Source: Colwellia sp. 39_35_sub15_T18
Lineage (GTDB): Bacteria; Pseudomonadota; Gammaproteobacteria; Enterobacterales; Alteromonadaceae
NCBI GenBank assembly: GCA_002162675.1
Contig: MAAE01000046.1
Location: forward strand, 1 to 64,000
Direction: 5' to 3'
Length of the DNA stretch: 64,000 nucleotides
Positions 26,410-36,559 of the stretch are shown here, one piece after another; position 1 is the first letter of the stretch, and each line of letters begins with the position of its first letter. The notes beneath the pieces are model-generated. The model was not told where the DNA came from. It saw nothing but the letters and a program-made list of their open reading frames with translations, and searched no databases. A program made the translations under genes and the position numbers.

Positions 26410-27558
26410 ATGTCACATACAAGCTCGTTAGTTCCTCAACCAGCCATCTTGTTGATTGATGATAATGCCAATAACCTCCGTATTCAGAAGGATATTCTGG
26501 TTTCTGTTAATACTGAAATCATTACCGCATTATCTGGAGAAGACGCTACTTCAATCGTTAAACAGTATAACTTAGCGGTGATTTTTCTAAATGTATATTC
26601 GTCCAGCATAAATGGTTACCATACAGCTGAAATGATACGTTCAAACGAGGGCACCAAACACGTGCCGATAGTGCTTATTCGAGCTATGAATAGTGACATT
26701 CCTGAACACTTTATTGAGCATGGCTATGGCAAAGTTGATTATATTTACCAGCCAGTAGAGCGAAGTCTAATGTTGAGTAAGGCCATGCTATTTTTGGGAT
26801 TATGGCAGAGCAGAAATAAACTCAAACTAGCTAAGAAGGACTTTCAGGATTTTGCTTATGCCGCTGCTCATGATATCAAGGCGCCATTACGTCATATACA
26901 ATTTTTTTCAGAAGCGGTACTTGAAGATAATATTGACAAGCTTAGTGATGAGTCTTGTCAGCACTTAGAATACGTGAGCAAAGGCGCTGAACGACTAAAA
27001 ATTCTTATCGATAATTTACAACTTTACGCTGAGGTAGATGCGAGGCCACTGGCTGTTAATGCTGTCGACCTTAATCGTGTTATGGCGTATGTCGCCGATG
27101 ATTTGGCGGATAGCATTGAAAAATCAGGGGCACAATTAGAGGTAAATGAACTGCCGCTAGTGAAAGGCGACAATAATCAACTTCATCAAGTGCTATTCAA
27201 TATTATTAGCAATGCTTTAAAATACAATAAAGTCGGTGTTGCCCCTATTATTAAACTCAGTAGTCAGGCAGTCACAAATCAGGTGAATAAAAAACGAGTA
27301 ATAAAAAATTCAATGTCATCAACCGAAAATATGGTACAAATTGTTATCGAAGACAATGGTATTGGTTTTGATAACTCTCACCATGATAAGATTTTTTTGC
27401 CCTTTCAAAGGCTTGTTACTCGGGACGAATATGAAGGTTCGGGAATAGGATTAAGTACGGTAAAGAAAATTTTAGCTCGACATGGTGGTGCTATTACTGC
27501 AAAAAGCAATGCCAATATAGGATCAACGTTTATTGTTACATTACCCTCTGCCATATAA
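26410..27558 (+). CDS. Receiver-like/histidine kinase hybrid with degenerate receiver
   Basis: A ~382-residue soluble protein. The N-terminal receiver fold keeps the acidic pair D17-D18, but the phosphoacceptor Asp is Asn (N61 in IFLNVYSS) and the conserved Lys is Gln (YQPVE). It is probably not phosphorylated and may act by binding. The kinase half has H154 in AAAHDIKAPLRH, the N-box ISNALKYN, and G-boxes EDNGIGFD and GSGIGLSTVKKIL, all intact. The start at 26410 has AAAAGGG upstream. It precedes the TorT-like sensory cluster and might join its phosphorelay. Confidence 0.85.
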   Translation: MSHTSSLVPQPAILLIDDNANNLRIQKDILVSVNTEIITALSGEDATSIVKQYNLAVIFLNVYSSSINGYHTAEMIRSNEGTKHVPIVLIRAMNSDIPEHFIEHGYGKVDYIYQPVERSLMLSKAMLFLGLWQSRNKLKLAKKDFQDFAYAAAHDIKAPLRHIQFFSEAVLEDNIDKLSDESCQHLEYVSKGAERLKILIDNLQLYAEVDARPLAVNAVDLNRVMAYVADDLADSIEKSGAQLEVNELPLVKGDNNQLHQVLFNIISNALKYNKVGVAPIIKLSSQAVTNQVNKKRVIKNSMSSTENMVQIVIEDNGIGFDNSHHDKIFLPFQRLVTRDEYEGSGIGLSTVKKILARHGGAITAKSNANIGSTFIVTLPSAI

Positions 27559-27643
27559 TAAAGGGCAAATAATAAATGACCAATGAATGTTGTGTTTGGC
27601 TAATTTAAGCATATCACTCAAAAGTATAGGGAATAATTAATTT

Positions 27644-28888
27644 ATGGATAACAAAAAATTACTATTATATAAGCCTATCATGGGCGGTTTGTTGGCTTTA
27701 TTGTTGGCTAGCTACACAAATGCTTTATTTGCTACAGAACTGCCAACTCAGGTAAAAAGTTATTACGGTAGTTATGATGTTGAACATAAACAAGCTGGAA
27801 AACCTGCTCCTAGTCTATCCCAACCCGTTATTGAACATTGGCTTTCGCCCCAAAAGGCAAATAAACCTTATAACATAGCTGTTCTTTTTCCTCATCTGAA
27901 AGATCCATTTTGGGTGGCGGTAGATCATGGTGTTTTTAAGCAGGCACAACAATATGGTATTGGCGCTGAATTGTTTTTAGCTGGCGGTTATCGAAACCTT
28001 GGTCGACAAGTGACTCAGCTTGAAACTATATTACGTGATAAAGACAAATATGACGGTATTATTATCGGCGCAGTACAGTTTAAAAAAAGTAAATTAGAGC
28101 ATATTTACAAGAGACTATCAGAGGCTAATATTCCTATTATTTCTGTTGTTAATGATAGTTATACGCCAACAATTAATGCAAAGTCACTTGTTTCTTGGGA
28201 AGAACTTGGCTTTCAAGCGGGTAAGTATTTGGTTAGCCATGCTCAAGGTAAAAAGGTCAAGGTATTGGTGCTACCGGGCCCTAAAGGAACGGGTTGGGCA
28301 CCCGATAGTTTTAATGGTTTTAAAGATGCGCTAGCTCAGCAAAAAGATCAACATAACATTGAGCTTTTACCAACTATTTGGGGAGATACCGGAGATAGAA
28401 CCCAAAGGCATTTATTAAATTTTATTTTAGAAAAGCATCATAATATAGACTACTTGGTCGGCAATGCTATTGCTGTTAATGCCTTGCTTACGAAAGGGCC
28501 AAATGGCGAAATCCCCCCCATTGAAAAGTTCAATAATGCACACCCCAACATAAAGGCTATTTCAACTTACATTATTCAAGACGTATATGATCATATTGTT
28601 GCCGGTAAGGTGTTGGCCTCTTCAACAGATTTGATGAGACAGCAGGGGCAAATAGCAATAGATATGATGATTAGGTTACTTAATGGAGAAAGAATTGACG
28701 ATAAAACAGTTAGAGCAGGTGGTGAGATCCCTTTTCGCACCGGGCCAATTGTACCAATAATATCGAATGAAAACATAAATCAATGGTCTTATGAATATTT
28801 ATTTGGCGAGCGAAACTTTAAAGCTATGCACTATTTAAAAGCTGATTACCTTTTGTTTAATGAACGGAGTAATAGTAATGGTCAGTAA
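27644..28888 (+). CDS. TorT-like periplasmic ligand-binding protein
   Basis: A 414-residue type 1 periplasmic-binding protein of the TorT family. It has a leader (MGGLLALLLASYTNALFAT) and NIAVLFPHLKDPFWVAVDHGVFKQAQQYG opening the fold. The hinge and ligand-face segments are GGYRNLGRQVTQLE and VLPGPKGTGWAPDSFNGF. TorT partners a histidine kinase, and here the kinase gene starts inside the last bases of this gene. A role as the periplasmic input of that kinase is likely. TMAO is not proven as ligand, since no torCAD genes are present. Confidence 0.85.
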   Translation: MDNKKLLLYKPIMGGLLALLLASYTNALFATELPTQVKSYYGSYDVEHKQAGKPAPSLSQPVIEHWLSPQKANKPYNIAVLFPHLKDPFWVAVDHGVFKQAQQYGIGAELFLAGGYRNLGRQVTQLETILRDKDKYDGIIIGAVQFKKSKLEHIYKRLSEANIPIISVVNDSYTPTINAKSLVSWEELGFQAGKYLVSHAQGKKVKVLVLPGPKGTGWAPDSFNGFKDALAQQKDQHNIELLPTIWGDTGDRTQRHLLNFILEKHHNIDYLVGNAIAVNALLTKGPNGEIPPIEKFNNAHPNIKAISTYIIQDVYDHIVAGKVLASSTDLMRQQGQIAIDMMIRLLNGERIDDKTVRAGGEIPFRTGPIVPIISNENINQWSYEYLFGERNFKAMHYLKADYLLFNERSNSNGQ

Positions 28889-30350
28889 GCTAAAGTGGAC
28901 GGATTCTCTTGCTGCTAAATTATTAGTTAAGGTTTTTCAGTATTATATTTTCGTCACCATTATAGTGACAATTGCTCACATGATGATGGATTTTTCGTTT
29001 ACTAAAGATGTTATCGAAGAGGATTTGAAAGTATTTCATACATCCTTTGAACCCGGTTTAAGTGTTGCTTTATGGAACCAAGAAGAGGAAGCATTACAGG
29101 CCAGTTTACAGGCTATATATCATGTGCCACAAATTGAAGGCGCTAAAATAGTTGATGAGAATGGTGTCTTTGTTACGGCTATCGGACGTGTGATTACTGA
29201 ATCAGGAGCAATAGAATCTTATAACCCAACAACGCGATCTTTGGACGGTTTTACACAAAATAGCACCGATAACTCAGTACAAAGTTTATTTTTCTACGCA
29301 AATAATATATATCATCTTGAAGACGGAACAAATTACCACGTTGGACAGTTAATTCTTTATTCTTCAGACAGCATTGTTTTTTCACAAGTTCAATACGGGT
29401 ACCTTTTTATTATTATAAACTCAATAATAAAAACCGCGGCGTTGTGGCTTATTGTACTTTGGCAAAGCAAACCGCTCATTTATGAACCGCTTAAAAAAAT
29501 TGCTGAGAAATTAAAATCACAAGACCCGGATAGCTTAAAAGTACTGACTTTTGAAATTGAAAAGACTGAAAACTCAGAGCTTTTATTACTTAAAACATCT
29601 TTAAATAAAATTTTTAACATGTTATCTCTCTCGTTTGAAGAAAGAGACCGAGCCTTAGCAGTGGTAAATATGAGAAATGAAGAACTCTCTCAGTTTTCTT
29701 ATCGAACATCTCACGACTTAAAAGCACCATTAGTTACGGTTAGAGGGCTTTCTAACGCTATTATTGAAGATGTTGATGATGGCGATTATGACGAAGTTAA
29801 AAAAAATGCCATTAAAATTGGTGAGTTTGTCAAAAAGTTGGAGGATTTGGTCACCGATATTCTTAACCTAGCGCGAGCTGATTTAGAGGTTAGTGAAAAA
29901 GAGCACGTTGACTTTAACGAGGTTGTTGTACAAATCAAAGAAAGATTAGCGGGCACTTATATTAATAGCGAGGTTAAAATTGATGTTGATATTGATCCCT
30001 CAGTAAGTCTGTATATTTCAAAAACAAGGATTTCTCAAGTCCTTGAAAACCTTGTTTCTAACTCAATAAAATATCGTGATAACAATAAATCGGCTCAGTT
30101 TGTAAAAATTAGTATCGCTAGCAGAGATGATTCGATTATAGTAAAAGTCGAAGACAATGGCATTGGTATCCCCTTAAAGTTTCAAGAAAATGTGTTCAGT
30201 ATGTTTCAGAGGTTTCACCCTCATATTTCTTATGGTAGTGGCTTGGGAATGTACATTGTTAAAAAGCATCTTGATAGTATGTCAGCCGAGATAAATTTGG
30301 TGAGTTCAAACAATGGAACGTGCATTGAAATGGCGTTTTTAAATGATTAA
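28878..30350 (+). CDS. Membrane sensor histidine kinase
   Basis: A ~490-residue kinase. TM1 is at about 14–36 and TM2 at 173–196, and they bracket a ~135-residue periplasmic domain that could contact the TorT-like protein. The H-box FSYRTSHDLKAPLVT has H279, and the ATPase N- and G-boxes are ENLVSNSIKYRDN, EDNGIGIP and GSGLGMYIVKKHL. The ATG at 28878 has CGGAG upstream and overlaps the binding-protein gene by 11 bases. The next gene is a receiver nine bases away, so the three form one signalling operon. Confidence 0.9.
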   Translation: MVSKLKWTDSLAAKLLVKVFQYYIFVTIIVTIAHMMMDFSFTKDVIEEDLKVFHTSFEPGLSVALWNQEEEALQASLQAIYHVPQIEGAKIVDENGVFVTAIGRVITESGAIESYNPTTRSLDGFTQNSTDNSVQSLFFYANNIYHLEDGTNYHVGQLILYSSDSIVFSQVQYGYLFIIINSIIKTAALWLIVLWQSKPLIYEPLKKIAEKLKSQDPDSLKVLTFEIEKTENSELLLLKTSLNKIFNMLSLSFEERDRALAVVNMRNEELSQFSYRTSHDLKAPLVTVRGLSNAIIEDVDDGDYDEVKKNAIKIGEFVKKLEDLVTDILNLARADLEVSEKEHVDFNEVVVQIKERLAGTYINSEVKIDVDIDPSVSLYISKTRISQVLENLVSNSIKYRDNNKSAQFVKISIASRDDSIIVKVEDNGIGIPLKFQENVFSMFQRFHPHISYGSGLGMYIVKKHLDSMSAEINLVSSNNGTCIEMAFLND

Positions 30351-30359
30351 GAGGTAAAA

Positions 30360-30809
30360 ATGAGCCGTATTCCTGTAATGATCATCGATGATGAATATAC
30401 CGATAGATATTTGCTTAAGCGTATCTTGAAAAAATCGAGTAAGGTTGGAGAAATCTTTGAGGCTGAGAATGGTCAAGAAGCATTAGATTTTCTAACCGCT
30501 TATGATGATAACTTGAAAAAATTTCCTAATGAATTTCCGCCCTTATTTATATTTCTAGATATAAATATGCATATTATGAATGGTTTCGAATTTCTTGAAC
30601 AGTTTGCTAAATTGAGAAATGTTGAAGATATTTATAAAATATGTGTTTTTACTATGTTTACTTCTTCAGAACGGCTTGAAGACAAAGAAAAGGCCGATCA
30701 ATACGATTTTGTTAAAGGTTTTATTTCTAAGGGAACTTTTTCAGTAGCATCACTGGAAAAATTAATTAACGAGCATCTTTCACATATAAGTACAAAACAT
30801 AAAATTTAG
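30360..30809 (+). CDS. Single-domain response regulator
   Basis: A 149-residue CheY-like receiver without an output domain. D10-D11, the phosphoacceptor D67 (IFLDINMHIMNGFEF) and the conserved Lys in FISKGTF are present. It probably shuttles phosphate from the upstream kinase to an unlinked output, as in Rcp1-type systems. It is the last gene of the three-gene operon. Confidence 0.88.
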   Translation: MSRIPVMIIDDEYTDRYLLKRILKKSSKVGEIFEAENGQEALDFLTAYDDNLKKFPNEFPPLFIFLDINMHIMNGFEFLEQFAKLRNVEDIYKICVFTMFTSSERLEDKEKADQYDFVKGFISKGTFSVASLEKLINEHLSHISTKHKI

Positions 30810-30867
30810 GCGGTCAAGCATTATTGACTGCTCACTAGCCCTAGACATTGACGGAATTGACATTTTA

Positions 30868-31947
30868 ATGAGTTTTACCAAGAAATACCTCCATTTATTA
30901 ACGCTGCTTTTTCCTATACTGCTTTTAGGATGTGGTGGTGGCAGTTCTACTAGTGGAGCCAGTGAGAGCAGTATTACACCAAGTTTAATAGAGATTGAAG
31001 CTGATATAAGCAGCAACTTAGACGCTTATAATACCAATGTAGATTTTACCCTTTATGTTAAGTCTAACCAGCTAAAAGCATTTGTTTATAGTACCGGGGA
31101 CTCTAATGAATTTGTGTCTTATGCTTCGGGTTCAACGTCAAAATTGGTGGCGTCAGTCATTATTTTATCTCTGGTCAATGAGGGCATATTATCACTTGAG
31201 GATAGTCCACAAAACTATATTCCTTCGTGGCCAAGCACAGGCAACCTTGCCGCTATTAAATTAAAACATTTACTGAGTTTTACTTCTGGTTTATCTGAAG
31301 CACCTTTATGCGTTTATACCGCCAACGCTAATTTTGAAACATGTGTAGACAATATCGCCAGTGCCAATAGCCTTGCTTCGGTAGCTGGTAACGAGTTTTA
31401 TTACTCGCCATCTCATTTGCAGGTTGCTGGATTGATGGCTGTTAAGGCGTCGGGGAGTACCTCATGGCAGTCGGTATTTGAACAGTTTCAATCAAAAACA
31501 GGTTTGTTTTTAAACTCAATATATGATTTGCCTTCGGTTAGCAATCCTCGGCTTGCTGGCGGTATGCATTGGACTGCCGATGATTATATGTTGTTTTTAG
31601 AGGCGTTATATAATAAGAGTATTTTAACACCTGCTCTTATCGAGCAATTAAGTTCGGATCAACTTGGTGATGCAGCCATTGGCAACTCTCCCGCCTTAAA
31701 TCAACTTAATGAAGACTGGCACTATGGTTACGGCGCTTGGCTTGAATGTCAGGGCAGCCCGTTTGATTGTACTCAAACAGAAAGAATATCATCCCCTGGC
31801 ACTTATGGAGCTTATCCATTCATTGATTTTGAACATGGCTACTATGGTATTGTCGCTAGAGAAGGAGCGCAAGGAACTTTTCATGAAGGGATAGATTTAT
31901 TTAGAGCTTTTTCGACAAGCTTGGAAGATTGGGCATCAATGAAGTAA
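30868..31947 (+). CDS. Beta-lactamase-family serine hydrolase lipoprotein
   Basis: A 359-residue lipoprotein. The signal ends at the lipobox LLLGC, followed by a Gly/Ser linker. The class C beta-lactamase/esterase-like domain has the nucleophile motif S-T-S-K (SGSTSKLVASVII), and YYSPSH in the place of the YxN motif. Function may be a peptidase or esterase rather than antibiotic resistance. The gene follows the response regulator by 58 bases but shows no clear link to it. Confidence 0.8.
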   Translation: MSFTKKYLHLLTLLFPILLLGCGGGSSTSGASESSITPSLIEIEADISSNLDAYNTNVDFTLYVKSNQLKAFVYSTGDSNEFVSYASGSTSKLVASVIILSLVNEGILSLEDSPQNYIPSWPSTGNLAAIKLKHLLSFTSGLSEAPLCVYTANANFETCVDNIASANSLASVAGNEFYYSPSHLQVAGLMAVKASGSTSWQSVFEQFQSKTGLFLNSIYDLPSVSNPRLAGGMHWTADDYMLFLEALYNKSILTPALIEQLSSDQLGDAAIGNSPALNQLNEDWHYGYGAWLECQGSPFDCTQTERISSPGTYGAYPFIDFEHGYYGIVAREGAQGTFHEGIDLFRAFSTSLEDWASMK

Positions 31948-32286
31948 GTAGAGCAGCTTGAATTTAAACTTAAGTTTAATGAGTACCCTGTATTTTTAAC
32001 AGAGCGTGGCGAAAATCTCGGGGGCTTGCCCCCGTGCTGAATAGTGTGAACTGGGCTAAACCTAGTCAGAGCTATCTAGCATTGGTGTTTTCAAGCTTCT
32101 ATTAGCTTTATCGCAAGCGATAAAAAACAACAACTAAAAAACTATTGGCATCTATTGATATAATATTTACTGATGTATTTTTGTACAATATTGAAAAATA
32201 GTAAAAAAATGCTTGGAGATAAGTAAAATTGTGCTACTTTTAAATTGTAAGGGTAAGTTGTGTACAATAATAAAAAGGGGAACTTT
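31948..32286. other. Intergenic stretch with short hairpin
   Basis: No gene is seen. A GC-rich hairpin at 32019–32034 (CGGGGG, loop CTTG, CCCCCG) stands out from the AT-rich surroundings but lacks a T run. A further weak hairpin, TTTATCGCAAGCGATAAA, sits near 32107. Confidence 0.5.
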
Positions 32287-33132
32287 ATGGCGACTGAAAA
32301 TGCCTTATATACAATTTTAATGGAAAAAATAAAACAAGACGCGTTAGTGTTGCCCACTTTGCCAGAAGTAGCTTTAAAAGTAAGGCAAGCGGCAGATGAT
32401 TCTGACATTAACTTAGGTCAGATGGCAGATATTATCGCACAGGATCCCGCGCTATCGCTTGGCATGATCAAGGTCTCTAATAGTGCATTGTTAGGGCGAA
32501 GTGTTAAAGTTGAAACCGTTTCTCAAGCGGTTACTCGTATTGGTTTAAGACAAATTAAAAGTATCGCCACGGCAATGGCACTTGAGCAAGTATTTGTTTC
32601 AGAAAATGACGTTGTAGCCATGTATATGAAGAAGTCATGGCGCAAAACCGTTGATATTGCATCTGTGGCGATTAGCCTGATGAGTTTATATCTAAAAGAG
32701 CATAAACATACGCCGTTAACGCTAGATACAATTACCTTAGCCGCTTTGATTCATAATATTGGTGTCTTACCTATTTTGACTGAAGCAGAACAGCATCCAG
32801 ACATTTTTGCTAATCCCACTTTTTTACAACAAGCGATTATTAAACTATCAGGTAAACTTGGTGGCACTATCAGCCGGGCTTGGGAGCTTTCAGACGAGCT
32901 AACGTTATTAGTTGAAAGCTGGAGTGATTTAACGGTATTGCCAAAAGAAGTGCACTATTTAGACTTTATTCGTGCCGGCGCTATTTATCATAACATCTTT
33001 AAAAATGAGTCAACGCAAGAAGTACTTTTAAATAGTTATGTAAAAAAAGGTGTTTTACCGACAGCAGACTTTATGCAGAGTGATGATTTTCAAGCTTTAT
33101 GTGACGACGTTAAAGCTATGTTTACCTCGTAA
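32287..33132 (+). CDS. HDOD-domain signalling protein
   Basis: A ~281-residue HDOD protein. The family opens with LPTLPEVALKVRQAADD and has DIIAQDPALSLGMIKVSNSALLG and the helix SQAVTRIGLRQIKSIATAMAL. HDOD domains lack the full HD metal site and mostly act as protein-protein modules linked to nucleotide signalling or stress. ATG 32287 follows AAAGGGGA and is favoured over 32260. It stands alone, with a terminator after its stop. Confidence 0.87.
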   Translation: MATENALYTILMEKIKQDALVLPTLPEVALKVRQAADDSDINLGQMADIIAQDPALSLGMIKVSNSALLGRSVKVETVSQAVTRIGLRQIKSIATAMALEQVFVSENDVVAMYMKKSWRKTVDIASVAISLMSLYLKEHKHTPLTLDTITLAALIHNIGVLPILTEAEQHPDIFANPTFLQQAIIKLSGKLGGTISRAWELSDELTLLVESWSDLTVLPKEVHYLDFIRAGAIYHNIFKNESTQEVLLNSYVKKGVLPTADFMQSDDFQALCDDVKAMFTS

Positions 33133-33191
33133 CTCACACAACTTATATACCATAAAAATTATGTAATGTTTATCGAGTTATTAATGTTAAA

Positions 33192-33218
33192 AAACAGCTG
33201 GAAAGCTGTTTTTTTTGT
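33192..33218. terminator. Bidirectional terminator between HDOD gene and epd
   Basis: AAACAGCT (33192–33199) pairs with AGCTGTTT (33204–33211) around GGAA. A T run lies on the plus side and an A run on the other, so it serves both convergent genes. Confidence 0.88.
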
Positions 33219-34241
33219 TTAAATAGTTAGCATTCTTTTTGCGGTATCTAACATTCTATTGGCAAACCCCCATTCATTATCGCACCACACTAACATTTTA
33301 ACTAAGCGCTTATGGCTGACGCGGGTTTGGTTGCCATCAACAATACAAGAGTGTGGATCGTGATTAAAATCAGCCGAAACTAAAGGCTCCTCGGTATAGG
33401 ATAAAATACCCTGTAAACCATTGCTCGCTAGCGTTTTACTTTGCGCTTCTTTAATGACTTGGTTTATATCTGCGATAGTAACATCTTGATTGACGGTAAT
33501 GCTTAAATCCATCGCCGTAACATTGAGTGTTGGTACACGAACCGCTATTGCTTCAAAGCGACTTTTGAATTTTGGTAAAATTCGTTCAATACCTAGGGCT
33601 AATTTAGTGTCAACTGGAATAATTGATTGGCTAGCTGCGCGTGAGCGACGTAGATCTGGGTGATAAGCATCAATAACTTGTTGATCATGCATTGATGAAT
33701 GGATAGTGGTAATTGTGCCACTTTCAATGCCAAAAGCATCATCGAGTACCTTTATTACCGGTACAATGCAGTTTGTGGTACAAGAGCCATTTGAGACAAT
33801 ACGGTCATTATTGCTAAGTTGTTGATGATTAATGCCATAAATAATGGTGGCATCAACATCATTACTGCCAGGGTGAGAAAATAAAACTTTTTTAGCACCT
33901 TGTTTTATATGGGCTAAACCATCTGCTTTACTACCATATATGCCAGTACAATCCAGCACTATGTCTACTTGCTGTTTTTGCCATGGTAGCGCGGTTAAGT
34001 TGTCATAATGAGATAAAGCCACCTTATCCTGATTAATAAAAAGACTTTCATCTTTTAACTCAACAGGAAAAGCAAAACGACCGTGAGTGCTGTCGTATTT
34101 TAATAGATGGCTAATACCGCTAGCAGGGGCAAGGTCATTAATAGCAACTAAGTTGAATATATCGGTTTTGCTACGTTCATAAAGTGCTCTAGCAATGCTG
34201 CGTCCGATGCGACCAAAGCCGTTAATAGCAATATTTATCAT
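33219..34241 (-). CDS. epd: Erythrose-4-phosphate dehydrogenase
   Basis: A 340-residue GAPDH-family enzyme. The Epd-specific [14 protein letters not shown] segment (with H181) and C154 in SNGSCTTNC separate it from GapA. The N-terminal NAD site is [10 protein letters not shown]. Epd oxidises erythrose-4-phosphate to 4-phosphoerythronate for pyridoxal phosphate synthesis. It follows tkt, whose product supplies erythrose-4-phosphate, in the arrangement common in gammaproteobacteria. Confidence 0.92.
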   Translation of the reverse strand: MINIAINGFGRIGRSIARALYERSKTDIFNLVAINDLAPASGISHLLKYDSTHGRFAFPVELKDESLFINQDKVALSHYDNLTALPWQKQQVDIVLDCTGIYGSKADGLAHIKQGAKKVLFSHPGSNDVDATIIYGINHQQLSNNDRIVSNGSCTTNCIVPVIKVLDDAFGIESGTITTIHSSMHDQQVIDAYHPDLRRSRAASQSIIPVDTKLALGIERILPKFKSRFEAIAVRVPTLNVTAMDLSITVNQDVTIADINQVIKEAQSKTLASNGLQGILSYTEEPLVSADFNHDPHSCIVDGNQTRVSHKRLVKMLVWCDNEWGFANRMLDTAKRMLTI

Positions 34242-34261
34242 AAGTCTTTCATCAAAAAAGT

Positions 34262-34316
34262 GGGGACGAATCCCCTCCTAAAATGAATAGGGTGGACAAT
34301 GTTTTATTGTCCACCC
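34262..34316 (-). terminator. Tandem hairpins between tkt and epd
   Basis: A perfect 11-bp stem, GGGTGGACAAT (34290–34300) with its complement at 34306–34316, lies just after the tkt stop. A small stem GGGGA-CGAA-TCCCC (34262–34275) follows. The poor T run on the minus strand suggests an attenuating or RNA-stabilising hairpin rather than a full terminator. Confidence 0.6.
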
Positions 34317-34326
34317 GCCCTGTTTT

Positions 34327-36315
34327 CTACAACGCGTTTACTGTGTTGACTACGTTATCGACAGTGAAACCAAAGTGTTCAAGTAACACATTGCCCGGAG
34401 CTGATTCGCCAAAGGTTGTCATGCCTACTACCGCACCATTTAAGCCAACATATTTAGCCCAAAAATCAACATGAGCCGCTTCAATCGCGACACGTTTTAT
34501 CACACTTGCAGGCAATACTGATTCTTTATAATCGCTTGTTTGAGCATCAAAAACATTCGTCGATGGCATAGACACTACGCGAACTTTTTTACCTTGCGCT
34601 GTTAATGCCTTGGCAGATTCTACGGCTAATGCCACTTCTGATCCTGTGGCAATCAATATTATTTCAGCGCTGCCTTCGCAATCTTGTAAAACATAAGCGC
34701 CTTTTTCAATATCGCTCACTTGTGTTTGGTTGCGAACCATAGCAGGTAAACCTTGACGTGAAAAAATCAGTGCCGAAGGTGCCTTTTGATTTTGTACCGC
34801 TGATTTCCAGGCAACAGCAGACTCAGTAGCGTCACATGGACGCCACGTCGTTAAGTTTGGCGTAGTACGTAAATTAGTTAATTGCTCAATAGGTTGATGG
34901 GTTGGACCATCTTCACCTTGACCAATTGAGTCATGGGTATAAACAAAAATATTTTGAATGCCCATCAGTGCCGACATACGCACGGCGTTGCGCGCATATT
35001 CCATGAACATCATGAAAGTAGCACCGTAGTTAATGAAACCGCCATGCAGTGAAACACCGTTCATGATACCGCTCATACCAAACTCACGTACGCCGTAAAA
35101 AATATAGTTACCTGCGGGATCAGTTTCAATACCTTTTGAACCCGACCATAATGTTAAGTTAGAGCCCGCTAAATCAGCAGAGCCACCTAACATTTCAGGT
35201 AATACTTTACCAAAGGCTTCAATGGCATTTTGCGAGGCTTTACGTGAGGCAATATTTTCGCCGCTTTCATGGCATTCTTGAATGAAGGCATTGGCTTTTT
35301 CTTCAAAATCTTGCGGTAATTCACTTTTTACTACGCGGCGTTCAAATTCACTGGCAAGCTCAGGGTAGGCATCTTGATAAGCACTGAATTTTTCATTCCA
35401 ACTCACTTGGCTGGCTTGGCCTTTTTCGTTTTGATCCCATTGACCATAAACGTTTTCTGGTACTTCAAACGGTGCATGCGACCAGTTTAAAAAGTCGCGT
35501 GTTGCTTGAACTTCATCGTCACCTAGTGGTGCCCCATGACAATTATGCGTACCCGATTTATTCGGTGAACCAAAACCAATAATAGTTTTACAACAAATCA
35601 TGCTTGGTTTGTCAGTAATTGACTTTGCTTCAATGATTGCTGCAGCAATAGCGTCACTGTTATGGCCATCAACACTTATGACGTGCCAGCCATAAGATTC
35701 AAAACGAGCCGGGGTATTGTCGGTAAACCAACCTTCAACGTGACCGTCAATAGAAATACCATTATCATCCCAAAAAGCAATTAACTTACCTAAACCTAAA
35801 GTACCCGCTAATGAACAAACTTCATGAGAGATGCCTTCCATTAAACAGCCATCACCTAAGAAACAATAAGTGAAGTGATCAACTATATCGTGATTTTCGC
35901 GGTTAAACTGTGCCGCTAAGGTTTTTTCGGCAATAGCCATACCTACGGCATTAGAAATACCGGCACCAAGTGGGCCTGTGGTGGTTTCAACACCTGGTGT
36001 GTAACCATATTCAGGATGACCAGGTGTCTTAGAATGTAATTGACGGAAGTTTTTTAAATCATCAATGGATAAGTCATAACCCGTTAAATGCAATAACGAA
36101 TAAATGAGCATTGAGCCATGACCGTTCGAAAGAATAAATCGATCACGATCAGCCCAGTTTGGATCACTCGGGTTATGTTTTAGAAAATCACGCCATAACA
36201 CTTCGGCGATATCAGCCATGCCCATTGGGGCTCCAGGGTGTCCTGATTTTGCTTTTTGCACGGCATCCATGCTTAAAACGCGGATGGCATTGGCTAATTC
36301 TTGACGCGACGACAT
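34327..36315 (-). CDS. tkt: Transketolase
   Basis: A 662-residue transketolase of the non-oxidative pentose phosphate and Calvin-type interconversions, using thiamine diphosphate. The TPP motif [13 protein letters not shown] to DDNGISIDG, the N-terminal [14 protein letters not shown] and the pyrimidine domain [10 protein letters not shown] are complete. The length is normal. epd follows on the same strand, separated by a hairpin region of 85 bases. Confidence 0.96.
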   Translation of the reverse strand: MSSRQELANAIRVLSMDAVQKAKSGHPGAPMGMADIAEVLWRDFLKHNPSDPNWADRDRFILSNGHGSMLIYSLLHLTGYDLSIDDLKNFRQLHSKTPGHPEYGYTPGVETTTGPLGAGISNAVGMAIAEKTLAAQFNRENHDIVDHFTYCFLGDGCLMEGISHEVCSLAGTLGLGKLIAFWDDNGISIDGHVEGWFTDNTPARFESYGWHVISVDGHNSDAIAAAIIEAKSITDKPSMICCKTIIGFGSPNKSGTHNCHGAPLGDDEVQATRDFLNWSHAPFEVPENVYGQWDQNEKGQASQVSWNEKFSAYQDAYPELASEFERRVVKSELPQDFEEKANAFIQECHESGENIASRKASQNAIEAFGKVLPEMLGGSADLAGSNLTLWSGSKGIETDPAGNYIFYGVREFGMSGIMNGVSLHGGFINYGATFMMFMEYARNAVRMSALMGIQNIFVYTHDSIGQGEDGPTHQPIEQLTNLRTTPNLTTWRPCDATESAVAWKSAVQNQKAPSALIFSRQGLPAMVRNQTQVSDIEKGAYVLQDCEGSAEIILIATGSEVALAVESAKALTAQGKKVRVVSMPSTNVFDAQTSDYKESVLPASVIKRVAIEAAHVDFWAKYVGLNGAVVGMTTFGESAPGNVLLEHFGFTVDNVVNTVNAL

Positions 36316-36559
36316 ATTGGCTCCAGATCTACTTATTTTTGAAAAGGTATTAATACCTAAATTAATTGCGCGTATTTTCCCTTACCCAAGGGGTGATCGC
36401 AAATTAAATTGTGTTATTTGTTATATTTTTTTCACTACTATTGATTATTGAGTAACACATTCTTCATAAAGTCTGCTGGAGACATTTGGGTTAGCATAAA
36501 AAATAGTGCTAGTATTCTGGTAGAGATTATCCTTAATTCATTGATTAACTATAAAAATA

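Noticed and set aside
32019-32034. GC-rich hairpin as a terminator after the serine hydrolase gene
   Set aside because: No T run on either side; function cannot be assigned.
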